DNA of 64,000 bases from Gracilaria domingensis. Lineage: Eukaryota; Rhodophyta; Florideophyceae; Gracilariales; Gracilariaceae. A program made the translations under genes and the position numbers. The notes below the pieces were generated by a model. That model saw nothing but the letters and a program-made list of their open reading frames with translations, did no database searches and had not been told where the DNA came from. Below, piece by piece: positions 1-8,747 of this stretch; position 1 is the stretch's first letter, and the number at the start of each line of letters is the position of its first letter. The stretch spans positions 1 through 64,000 of the forward strand of contig VCMS01000047.1 of assembly GCA_022539475.1 (NCBI GenBank), given 5' to 3'.

Positions 1-212
1 TTCGTCCCGGACTGCTTCACGTGGTGCGGGGGGCGGAATACCTTGAGCATTCTGTCCGCAAATCGATTCTGAACGGAAGTCGTGGCCAGTTCTAATTGAG
101 TTCGTCCTGCTCCCGAACACGCGGCAATGTGTTGAAGTTCAACAACTTTGTCCCAAAAAGGAAACTGATACACAGCTTGCGTTGTTTGTCCTGGGTCTGT
201 CAACGTCATCAT
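1..212 (-). CDS. Partial unrecognised ORF at the window edge
   Basis: An open frame starts at ATG 212-210 or 209-207 on the minus strand and runs about 70 codons off the left edge without a stop. The peptide has an ordinary mixed composition (for example QFPFWDKVVELQHIAAC) and is not low-complexity. It lies downstream of the ParB-like gene on the same strand, in a region where that gene keeps changing frame. It may therefore be the tail of that gene or a separate gene. No family was recognised, and nothing upstream of position 1 can be judged. Confidence 0.3.
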   Translation of the reverse strand, partial: MMTLTDPGQTTQAVYQFPFWDKVVELQHIAACSGAGRTQLELATTSVQNRFADRMLKVFRPPHHVKQSGT

Positions 213-485
213 TCATTTCGATTTGGAAGCAGGAAACATGGACTCTTCCCCGTTCAGTTCATTCTCCACGCTCTAGCGCGCGGGCAGAGACACTGCCTAT
301 CATAAAAGAGAACCTGCGAACCTCTCAAAGCTTCTTCATTTGCTTTGTCCTTCGTCGACTTGCCCTTCAATAGAAACATCTCGAAGACCACAAGAATGGA
401 AGAAAAACTCCTCGGCTCCAAAACATAATCGCGGAGTATGGGACGATGGTGAGACTATGTCAGCTCACAGTCTCACATATATCCT

Positions 486-2026
486 CGAAATGGGGCAGCA
501 TTCCCTCACGAGACATGAGTTGCAGGGCGACATTGGCATATCTCAGGTACTGACGCTCTTGCACCGTCCCAATCAGTTGGCTCTCCTTCAACACTTCTGT
601 CACTTCTGCAGGATCACGTCTGCCGGCGTCACCCCCTCAACATCTTCAATTAGAATGGCGACCACACCAACTATAGAGTGTATTTGTCTGCAAACATCAT
701 CCTTCGCATGGTACTCGTCGACTCATTGAGGTACGAAGCAACACATAACAATTCCTTCATCCCAATGGGCCTCCCATCTCTTCGTATCAGCAGATTGCAA
801 CGCCAAAACTTGGCTAATCGCTTCCACTTCGGTGCCCCAGTCCCTGCCAAATATTGTATAGCTTTCAGACGATGCAAACCATCTACAATGAAGCACTTCT
901 TCGTTAGGCGTCCCTTGTCAGTATCCCTCTCTCCCGTAGTAGCATCTTGTAAGGCCACCACTGGAGAACCCATCGACTGCAATATCCCCGCTCCTCCATA
1001 CTCTTCACAAGGGCTTCAACGTGGCGTTTACTTACTCCACGGAGTAAATTGGGCGGAGTGTCCACCAGAGTGATGTCAACAGTAACAACAACCATCCGGT
1101 ACTGATTGAGGTTCACCTTTGGTACCTTCTGACGAATTCGTCTGTACGTCTTGCTCCGAGTAGGTGTCCCTTGTGTTCCAGACCGCTCGCCAGAAACACT
1201 TGAACGTGCCATTCTTGCGGACAGAAGCACAACGTCATCGTCCTGCTGCTCCGCAGTTTCTGGTGCAGTTTGGGGTACAGATGGACCAGCTCCTTGCGCG
1301 GATTGCGCATCCGCGCTGGAAGGGGACCTTTCATGATCTCATCTTCCTCCTCTTGCACAGCCGTCCCTGCTGAACCGTCTGTTTCGACGCAGAAGATCTC
1401 CTTGTGTCGACGGTCTGATTCATCGCAGGAGAAGCCCTTTTCGACGCAATGGGCTTCGTAGCGGAGGTAGACTTTGTTTGACCTGTCCGCTTCGTAGCTG
1501 GGGATGCTCTCGTCTCCATAGACCGCTTCGTAACAGACGACGGACCTGCCCGCGGAGGTGGTACTGATGCGCTACCTCTCGGTGTTGATGAACTTCGAAT
1601 TGGCTCCGTGCGGCTTGTCGGCGTCATCACCTCACTCATAGCGCTCACCGTTCCTCGCTTCGACGCCGGAATGCTGGCTGCCACCGGTTCCATCATTTTC
1701 TCATCCCAAGGAGCGGCCGTCCGGAGATCCTGGATATATTGTGGAAGATCCAGGCCCTCCGCCCGGTAAGGGTAGAACGTCTGACCGCTTCGACTGATGA
1801 GAATATTATGAACCACCACAAGACCTGGGTCCAATTGCTTCCCGTGCAACTCGCGGCGTAGAACACTTCCAATTCCATGCAACAACGCTTCCCCGACTAT
1901 CACCTTTCCTTCATCCTCAATATCCATCTGCAGAGAAACCCGCATTCCACCTTGCAATAATCGAGTGCTCCGCCGAGTGCGAGGAGTCACGCTTTGCGTA
2001 CGCTTTCGAACACGAGTTGGCTTCAT
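486..2026 (-). pseudogene. ParB-like nuclease-fold gene, frame-broken
   Basis: The ATG is at 2026-2024. The first frame (2026 to about 1331) gives a conserved-looking N-terminal part and then a Ser/Thr/Arg-rich linker with repeats of the type ATKRT/ASKRAS. The frame then changes near 1330, near 990 (a run of G), near 685 (a run of A) and near 620, and the last readable piece ends about 486. The stitched path shows a ParB/sulfiredoxin-fold signature: a strand and LVDTPPNLLRGVSKRHVEAL-type helix at about 1,100-1,000, then VDGLHRLKAI at about 885-865, the usual D-G-x-H-R-x-x-A box. ParB-fold proteins bind DNA or cleave nucleotides, and in phages they often accompany DNA methyltransferases, which fits the divergent neighbour. 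Sites at homopolymers could also be sequencing errors, so loss of function is likely but not proven. Confidence 0.6.
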
Positions 2027-2480
2027 GTTGAACAGCTATTGCAGTGAAAGGTGTATATCAACAATACGCTCGCTCTGGACGATACAACAACGGAGGCGAG
2101 CCTTTAAAAGGCGACTTACGCTGGGCACCCCCGCTTTCGGCAGCTCCTCCCAGCGCACTGCCAGTCTCGTCCGTGTCCTGTCCGTGGCCGCTCGCACACT
2201 GATTGTACGCTTTAGAGTCGTGGAGTTCGCGCAATGATGACTCACGCGAGCAATGGTCGCGTTCTCTAATCATGCTGTTCAAATGCTTTGCATAGTAGTC
2301 AAGAGTACACTCATTCACTTCCATGTACAGCCTACTCCCGCCAATACACGTGGACAGCGGCGCCAACGTACCGGCGGCCGGGTGTAGCGAAATCACTGCG
2401 CGGCGGCGTGTTTTGGGAGGTCCCGGGAAGGCACCGGAATGTGGCCAGAACGTGCCCGCGGGCGGGGGGGGGGGTCGGTC

Positions 2481-2504
2481 GTGTTAGGGTAGGTACCCTA
2501 ACAC
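2481..2504. promoter_or_regulatory. 24-bp palindromic site, left copy
   Basis: Arms GTGTTAGGGTA and TACCCTAACAC flank a GG centre. The site lies between C/G-rich blocks (GCCCGCGGGC). The same site recurs in opposite orientation at 2591-2614. Two copies of a perfect dyad midway between a ParB-like gene and a methyltransferase gene make it a candidate protein-binding site (ParB-like, transposase or regulator). The function is inferred. Confidence 0.5.
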
Positions 2505-2566
2505 GACTGGACCCCCCCGCCCGCGGGCACATTTTGGACGATATTTTGAAAAATGTGCGATTTTAT

Positions 2567-2638
2567 GCCCGCGGGCGGGGGGGTCCGGTCGTGTTAGGGT
2601 ACCTACCCTAACACGACCGGACCCCCCCGCCCGCGGGC
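2567..2638. promoter_or_regulatory. 72-bp perfect palindrome with second dyad site
   Basis: The 35-base arms pair without mismatch around a CC centre at 2602-2603. Each arm runs from GCCCGCGGGC through seven G, TCCGGTC and GTGTTAGGGTA. The inner 24 bases repeat the dyad at 2481. It could extrude as a cruciform or serve as an operator or binding site. The TTAGGG inside it is a single unit in each arm, not a telomere array. Confidence 0.55.
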
Positions 2639-2966
2639 ACGTTCTGGTCACATTCCGGCGCCTTCCGGAGACCTCCCAAAACACTCCTCCCGGCACTTCC
2701 GGCAGTGATTTCGCTGCACACGCCGTGCACATATATCAAACTAGAGAAAACTAGCGCTTCACACCCACTGGACCCGCGACTTGTAGCACAATACGGGACC
2801 GTTGCAATAGCTCCGAATCGCGACGTGGCCGACACGCGACGCTATCGCTCCGAGCGGACACGGACACGGACGAGACTGGCAGTGCGCTGGGAGGAGCTGC
2901 CGAAAGCGGGGGTGCCCAGCGTAAGTCGCCATTTAAAGGCTCGCCTCCGTTGTTTGCGCTGAAGCG

Positions 2967-5900
2967 ATGGATTCCACCGATGTTGGAGAGGAGATACATC
3001 CTATCGACATGAGTGCTCCGCCTCCGGCGTTCCATGCATATGTCAGAATTTTCTTGGTTCTTCGCGATGCTTTGGCAAACAGCGATGGAGGCCCTGATCG
3101 GCCACGGGACGTGGGGTTTAGAGGGTTAATAGAGTTCTGCGCCGAGAACTATAAGGATATTCCGGAGGCAAGGAAGATGTTTGAGGAGGCCACTAACTCC
3201 AAGAACCTGCAGAACTTGACACTGCAACAGCTGCGAAAGAGTGTTGTGAATAACAAACCTGTGGAACAACGATATCTTGTAACGAAGCTTCTTGACAAGA
3301 AGGACGGGGATGAGGACCAGAGACTGCGCGATTTTTTCCTTCTCTCTATGGATATGGGTATATACCTACCGGTGCGATGCCTGGTTGGTTATTTCATGAC
3401 CAGGAGAAAGCAGGTTCTGAAGACGACAGTGTTCATCCCACCAACAGCTGTGAACCCATTTGAGGTCGTTATATACTTATCATACCTCGGCCACATAATG
3501 GGAGAGAACGACAACATCCGAATGATGAAGAAGAAACAACCGAAAAAGAAACGAAAAGTGAACCATGCACCATCTGTGTACATACCCACTTTTACGTCGT
3601 TCTCCAAAGGCAACTGTGATCGACTGGGATTCGCTATCAGTGAGGTCGTATGGGCATGGAGTTGTTTTGCGGCTCATCTTGGATACACGAAGGTTCAGCA
3701 CATGGTGAAACCATACATTTACATGAATATGCAGACGTTGAAGTATACAGCGTTAGAGACACTGGAGTCTGTTTATGCCCCGCCGAGCCAGAGTACTCGA
3801 TTCAACACACAGGATGTGTTACAGAGCAGTACTAGTGGATCGGTGGAGACCTTGAGTGATGAATGCGATACAAATTTCCGAATACTGGCTAAGGAAGTTT
3901 TGACAGACCTCGAAAACATATGCACCCACGATAGCCTCTGTAGCTTACGGGCTGATCAGATGAGGAACTGGATAGAGTTTTCGGAGATACGGAAGGATAC
4001 CGTATCTGGTTCTGACTCCGGTGAGTTGTCTGCTCGATTTCAAAAGTTTTCGGAGTTGCTATGGAAACCGATACAGGATATGCGTCATGCGGCAGGATTC
4101 CATGTCGGCATTCACGCGAAACCTGATATTGAACTGACGAAAACCCCTGAAAATTCCGGTCATGCCGAACCTTCTTCGACCAAGTCTGCCCCACCTCCAC
4201 CTCGTCGAGAGTATATGAACCTCGTGAGCTCCGATAGCGACGAGTTCGAGAAGCCGGTGAATCTTGCGGAGCATGAATCTCGGGTTGCCAGTTATAACAT
4301 CCAAAAGACTGGTATTGAGCCGCCCATGAAGGGGATATCCAGTCTCCTTCGAATGAATATGGACAAGGTGTGGAAGGGGATGAGAAAGTCACACTCTGTA
4401 GCGTACAACTGTGACATGACGGACCTGAGGCACACACACGAAACGTTTGTGAATCAGAGTGAGATTTTATGGGGTGAGGCACAGCTTGTCCTAACAGACC
4501 CTCCCTTTAACACTCGAAGGAAGAGGAACAAACGGAATAGTGGTCACGATGTCTTTAGTGAGGAAGACATGATCCGTACGGCTGACTTAATAAGCTCCGC
4601 GCTTCGGTCAGGTGGGCACTTCATTATATTCTGTGCCATGGCACAGTTTCATGTTTGGCACAGGATACTTTCGGAAACGGCGAGTACGAAAGATGAAGCT
4701 GGAAGCGAAGGTAAACCAGAACTCATGCCTTCGTTTAAAGTGGATGCGAATCCATTGGTGTTCATCCGGGATCGCAGTAATGTTGGAGGGAATCCACGGA
4801 AGTTTGGGATACAGCCCGTAACGGAGTACGCCGTTCATGGGGTGAAGCGTAGATTGCGACCATCGGAGGAAGCCAGTCTTACTCCATTTGAGGAGAACAA
4901 TTTCATTCCTTCTACTTTTCCGGCTAACAGGAATGTAATTGACCGGGTGCCAAAACCGAGAGCGGGGGAGTGGTTGACATGGAAGGTACATGAGCCAGGT
5001 AGTTCAGTACCAGGTGGGCAGTACATAAGACCGGAGCAGAAGTCGAGGGAGTTGATGAAGGAGTTGATATGTCGCTTCACAAGACCGGGTGATCTTGTCA
5101 TGGACATATTCGCGGGAACTTTTTCTACGGGTATGGCGTGCCTATCGCTGACAAAGCATAGGAAGTTCTTGGGGTGCGAGAAGAATAGGCCATGTTTCAG
5201 CCATGCGAAGCACCATCTAACGACTCTTATGGCCGAAGTTATTCGCGGGGGGAAGAATGACATCCTGGTTGAACAGGAGGTGGTGGATGCGGCTTCAACG
5301 ACTTATGAACGGGTTCCACATCGGGACCGAGGTCGGCTTGAATGGGAGGCTCCATTTGGCTACCCCCAGTACCAAGTGATGCCTGGACATATTACTCAGT
5401 TCCTAGGAAGATACTGGAAGGACTGGGACTTTGTCGAGAAGTGTGGACAGCGTACTGTAGACCTTTGGGAGGAGAAGTACCGAGGAGCTCTGAATCTAAT
5501 GGATATGCATATGCTGTTGACTGTTGAAGCCAATCGCTATCGCTTACATATAGCATCTTCTAAGATTCGACATCCCCGTGCTGGTATGGGGGTGTTCACG
5601 GAACATAAGATATTGGCTGGGGAAACTATCTGTCATTTCTATGGAACTTTGGTATACACGGATCTGACGAACCGGAAGGAAAGACACTTAACGTATGGAA
5701 GTGGCTGTCTCGGAGCAACTCCAGTGCGGTACAAGTTGTTTTCTATGATGGTCACTGTGACTGGTACGGAGTTTCTGCACCTGAGGAACAGACCAGGACA
5801 GGCTCAGGATAGAAAGGAGAGCGAAGTCTACATTGTCCCGGCGCCTTTTTGTATCGGGGGCTACATTAACGACGCCGGATATCATGCCGGGGATCCCGAT

Positions 5901-6104
5901 TTATCGGAGCCCCGGTCAAACAGGACTCGAAGTGCCAATGTGCAGGTGGTGGAAGCGAAGTCCGTGATACAGTTCAAGTCAGACCTTTCTAACTATGCTC
6001 TACTTCGTTGTAGAGCAGTAAGAGATATTGAGAGGGGCGAAGAGTTGTATTTCAACTACGGAGAGCAGTACGCCTGGGACTGGGCTCTGACAATGGAGCA
6101 ATAG
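2967..6104 (+). CDS. DNA amino-methyltransferase fused to SET domain
   Basis: This 1,045-residue intact frame begins at the ATG just outside the right arm of the inverted repeat. Residues 1-470 are unrecognised, with a Lys-rich patch near 192-203. Residues 511-515 are DPPFN, methyltransferase motif IV. Residues 713-722 (DIFAGTFSTG), followed by KFLGCEKN, are the AdoMet-binding motif I and the next strand. IV before I is the beta-class order typical of N4-cytosine/N6-adenine DNA methyltransferases. Residues 871-877 (RAGMGVF) to 1026-1031 (ELYFNY) form a SET domain, the protein-lysine methyltransferase fold, with YINDA where most have an N-H-S motif. Expected role: a chromatin protein that methylates DNA and possibly histones. 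The divergent partner is the ParB-like gene. Activity of the altered SET core is uncertain. I know of no named family with this fusion. Confidence 0.85.
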   Translation: MDSTDVGEEIHPIDMSAPPPAFHAYVRIFLVLRDALANSDGGPDRPRDVGFRGLIEFCAENYKDIPEARKMFEEATNSKNLQNLTLQQLRKSVVNNKPVEQRYLVTKLLDKKDGDEDQRLRDFFLLSMDMGIYLPVRCLVGYFMTRRKQVLKTTVFIPPTAVNPFEVVIYLSYLGHIMGENDNIRMMKKKQPKKKRKVNHAPSVYIPTFTSFSKGNCDRLGFAISEVVWAWSCFAAHLGYTKVQHMVKPYIYMNMQTLKYTALETLESVYAPPSQSTRFNTQDVLQSSTSGSVETLSDECDTNFRILAKEVLTDLENICTHDSLCSLRADQMRNWIEFSEIRKDTVSGSDSGELSARFQKFSELLWKPIQDMRHAAGFHVGIHAKPDIELTKTPENSGHAEPSSTKSAPPPPRREYMNLVSSDSDEFEKPVNLAEHESRVASYNIQKTGIEPPMKGISSLLRMNMDKVWKGMRKSHSVAYNCDMTDLRHTHETFVNQSEILWGEAQLVLTDPPFNTRRKRNKRNSGHDVFSEEDMIRTADLISSALRSGGHFIIFCAMAQFHVWHRILSETASTKDEAGSEGKPELMPSFKVDANPLVFIRDRSNVGGNPRKFGIQPVTEYAVHGVKRRLRPSEEASLTPFEENNFIPSTFPANRNVIDRVPKPRAGEWLTWKVHEPGSSVPGGQYIRPEQKSRELMKELICRFTRPGDLVMDIFAGTFSTGMACLSLTKHRKFLGCEKNRPCFSHAKHHLTTLMAEVIRGGKNDILVEQEVVDAASTTYERVPHRDRGRLEWEAPFGYPQYQVMPGHITQFLGRYWKDWDFVEKCGQRTVDLWEEKYRGALNLMDMHMLLTVEANRYRLHIASSKIRHPRAGMGVFTEHKILAGETICHFYGTLVYTDLTNRKERHLTYGSGCLGATPVRYKLFSMMVTVTGTEFLHLRNRPGQAQDRKESEVYIVPAPFCIGGYINDAGYHAGDPDLSEPRSNRTRSANVQVVEAKSVIQFKSDLSNYALLRCRAVRDIERGEELYFNYGEQYAWDWALTMEQ

Positions 6105-6351
6105 ATGAGTTCAGTAGCGAATACAAAGTAAATATGCTTGTGAGTGTTGCAGCTGCCTGCAATACGCGTTGTTGTACATGTACACTGGAGCTCTTCATCT
6201 GTAACGGCGATATTTGCGACCCATTGGGCACCTCAAATTCCTAAAAAGCAGGAACTGCGGAGTCTCCCGGAATATCTGAACCATGCACCCCCCCCACCCC
6301 CTCCCCCCCTCCCCAACAATTTCGTTTCATTACCCTGTTTATCTCCACAAC

Positions 6352-7500
6352 ATGGGTATAACGCCGAGAAAGCGAAATATTACGCACCGGAACAAGAGTG
6401 GACAGAAGAAGAGAAGAGCATCGGATGATACGAATCAGGCTACAAGCACCGCACTTCCTAAACGGAAGTCGTCCTCGACGAAGGAGAGAGTCAGTGGGCG
6501 TCCTTCTACAGGACTCTCTCGCCCATCTCGCAGCGGAGCGTCTTCCGGGATTGCGTCAAGAATTCGTGGATCAGCGAACGATGTCGTGCCGTCAACTGCC
6601 GATAATGCAAATCTTGCATCTGTCTCTGCTCCTCAAGAAGATGAGGTAACTCGGCCCAGCGGGTCAGGACAGGAGGGCATGACAACTGGAACCGAAGAGG
6701 TTCGTATGACACCAAAACCTTCATGTCCCCGGCCGATATCGAAGACCGGAGCTACTGGGGCGCGGGTTACGCCGCCCAGTGGATCTGGACAACAAGGGAC
6801 AATGACGAGAAGTCGTGAGAGCCCTAGTATATTAAGATCGTCACGTCCATCCCTGTCTTCTAGAACTGGGGCCGCTATGAGTCGTATCATGCCTCGCAAT
6901 GGGTCCGGACAAGGGAGAAAGACAATAAGAAATCGAGAGACAACTGATAGACGAGTTACTTTTCGACCTTCCCCTCTTTCCAGAACGGGGGCCGTTGCAG
7001 CTCGTACGAGGCCCAATTCATCTGATATACCATGCCATGGAGGAGGACAGACACGGGAGTTGGAGCTCGGAGCCGTGCCAAGGGTGGACACAGAACGCCT
7101 GCAGCCTCTCGTGTCTAAGGCTATGGCACATGAGGATAGTTCCGATAACGAAATAACACCGAATCCTGCGGCATTACCGCGGCCTGTCGCCGAAGAGGCT
7201 AGGGAAATACCGGAAGATATCTACACTGGTGTGAATTCAACCTCTATGAACAGACGTGATCTTTTAAATGAACTGAATTGCTTGAAAGAAAAGGTTAAGA
7301 CGCTACAAGAGGACTTGATGGTTCGGGGTATTCTAGTGAAGGTCGCCCAAGAGCAGAGTACGGCTTTGAAAAAGAGGCTTGAAGAGAAGGATCTAGTCAT
7401 TGAAGGGCTAAGAGGGGCACTGAAACAGGAGGGAGATAGGAGTACACGTGCTGGTGAACCTGGGCAGACAGGTCGAAAGAAGCATAAAATTGAGGTGTGA
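6352..7500 (+). CDS. Repetitive basic protein with C-terminal coiled coil
   Basis: The frame is 382 residues from ATG 6352; an earlier in-frame ATG at 6283 adds a Pro/His-rich leader from a C-tract and is less likely. The first ~65 residues are very basic (PRKRN, KKRRA), a probable nuclear signal. The middle holds about four imperfect ~35-45 residue repeats, each with a G-S-G-Q core preceded by P-S/P-R/R-N and a TGA-A-R segment (for example RPSGSGQ, PPSGSGQ, PRNGSGQ). Residues ~300-370 are a heptad-like helix (LLNELNCLKEKVKTLQEDL), a predicted coiled coil. It lies 248 bp after the methyltransferase-SET gene on the same strand. No family was recognised; a structural or DNA-binding cargo protein is an inference. 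Confidence 0.55.
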   Translation: MGITPRKRNITHRNKSGQKKRRASDDTNQATSTALPKRKSSSTKERVSGRPSTGLSRPSRSGASSGIASRIRGSANDVVPSTADNANLASVSAPQEDEVTRPSGSGQEGMTTGTEEVRMTPKPSCPRPISKTGATGARVTPPSGSGQQGTMTRSRESPSILRSSRPSLSSRTGAAMSRIMPRNGSGQGRKTIRNRETTDRRVTFRPSPLSRTGAVAARTRPNSSDIPCHGGGQTRELELGAVPRVDTERLQPLVSKAMAHEDSSDNEITPNPAALPRPVAEEAREIPEDIYTGVNSTSMNRRDLLNELNCLKEKVKTLQEDLMVRGILVKVAQEQSTALKKRLEEKDLVIEGLRGALKQEGDRSTRAGEPGQTGRKKHKIEV

Positions 7501-7539
7501 GACGAGTTTTGAGCGTTTCCTCGAACAGTGTATCACAAC

Positions 7540-8747
7540 ATGCTGACGTGGGCAAGGAGAGACACAAGTGAGCTATGGCCCGAAGGTGAGTCGCTCTCCC
7601 AAAATTGGGGTAACCGTGCCGAGAAGGTGGAAGACGCAACTGAGAGTGGGGAAGGGCTTATTGAGCCGGAGGAAGGTGGTTCATACATGGTTCCTAAAAA
7701 CCCCGTGGAGCTCTTGGGCAGTTTTGGCATGTTCATACCGTCGGTAGAGCGGGGGCCAGATGCTTTGCTGAAGAAAATGGTTGAAAGCGAGTTGAAGGAG
7801 TTGAGCTGGGAAGATATTAGAAAAGCATCTGTTACCGACAGGTGTATACTGGAACTTTGTGCAGATATGTGCCTTAGGCAGAGAATGTGGCAGACCATGA
7901 GTGACGTCGTGGGCGTTCGGAAGAGAAATACGAGGGATAAGCTATTTCTGCTCCTGGGGTACGATCTGATTTGGAGAAGAACAAAGCTGGTAGAAGAGAA
8001 TGCTGACGAATTCACAATGAAGTTGAAGAAGCGCAGGAGAACAGACTGCGTCTTGACGAAAATGGTGTACCGAACACTTCATGGTGGAGAAAAGCCCCAT
8101 TTGTTCGTCTAAAGTACTCCAATGCGGATAATGTAGAGGATATGCCGACGGAAGATCAAGACTTGTTCTTCCGAAGCCGTGTCGGGGTACAAGTACTGAA
8201 GGAGTTTATTGGGTATGATGTGAAAGACAAGGATACGGGCATCTTTTTAGATGGCAAAATACTGTGGCTCGCGCGTTTGAACGCTTGGGTGTCGACGGTT
8301 GTGAGCCTTCTAAGTACGGATGTGTCAAGGGGTGGCCAGAGACAGAAACTGTTTACAAAGAAGTTTGCCGAACTGCTACATCTGTGTTCAAAGAATGTTG
8401 TGGGGGATGTTAGGAAACGTGTCTTGAGGACCAATTCCAGCGAGTTTCATAATTTTGGAACGACAACGGAAGATTGGACTAAGGTTCTTGGTACTGACAT
8501 GAGAAAGGCTACATTTGGATATCGAATGCCGTTGAACGGAAGGCTTTACCTCACTGTGAAAGAACAATTTTTTATTGACAGTGTGAGCCGAAGATTGGGG
8601 TCTATTATCGATTGTTTCGTTGGTGAATGCGAGGAAGGGGATATGGAGTTCAAGGAAATGGAGATGAAAGATTTCGAAAGTAGCACAGGATCACAAGAAA
8701 AGGCACCAGGAGGTGAACATGTAGAAGATGGAGCCCTTAATGTTTAA
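7540..8747 (+). pseudogene. Unrecognised gene with one frameshift
   Basis: From ATG 7540 the frame runs to a stop at 8112. A second frame that is clearly protein-like begins upstream of its own ATG: around 8015-8055 it reads EEAQENRLRLDENGVPNTSW and continues WWRKAPFVRLKYSN to the stop at 8747. A single-base frameshift near 8015-8025 joins the two halves into a protein of about 400 residues. An acidic N-terminus is followed by a mostly helical body. It sits 40 bp downstream of the coiled-coil gene, in the same frame but after two TGA codons, so the two could be exons of one transcript. It ends 3 bp beyond the end of the leftward transposase frame. No known domain was recognised. Confidence 0.45.

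Larger units (their letters stand above)
2085..2960. repeat. Long nested inverted repeat between divergent genes
   Basis: The intergenic region is built as a large palindrome. Outer arms at about 2090-2215 and 2845-2960 match in inverted orientation over more than 110 bases, for example GGGCACCCCCGCTTTCGGCA at about 2128 against its complement near 2920. Inner arms at about 2385-2530 and 2567-2715 also match, with differences. The outer arms form the proximal upstream regions of the ParB-like gene (start 2026) and the methyltransferase-SET gene (start 2967), so each gene appears to have the same promoter. Each arm has a TTTAAA-type box shortly upstream of a shared GGCTCGCCTCCGTTGTT stretch, a plausible TATA-like element. 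The arms differ at several positions, so this is not an assembly fold. Confidence 0.8.

Noticed and set aside
2481-2614. TTAGGG/CCCTAA as telomere repeats
   Set aside because: Only one unit per arm inside a palindrome; no array.
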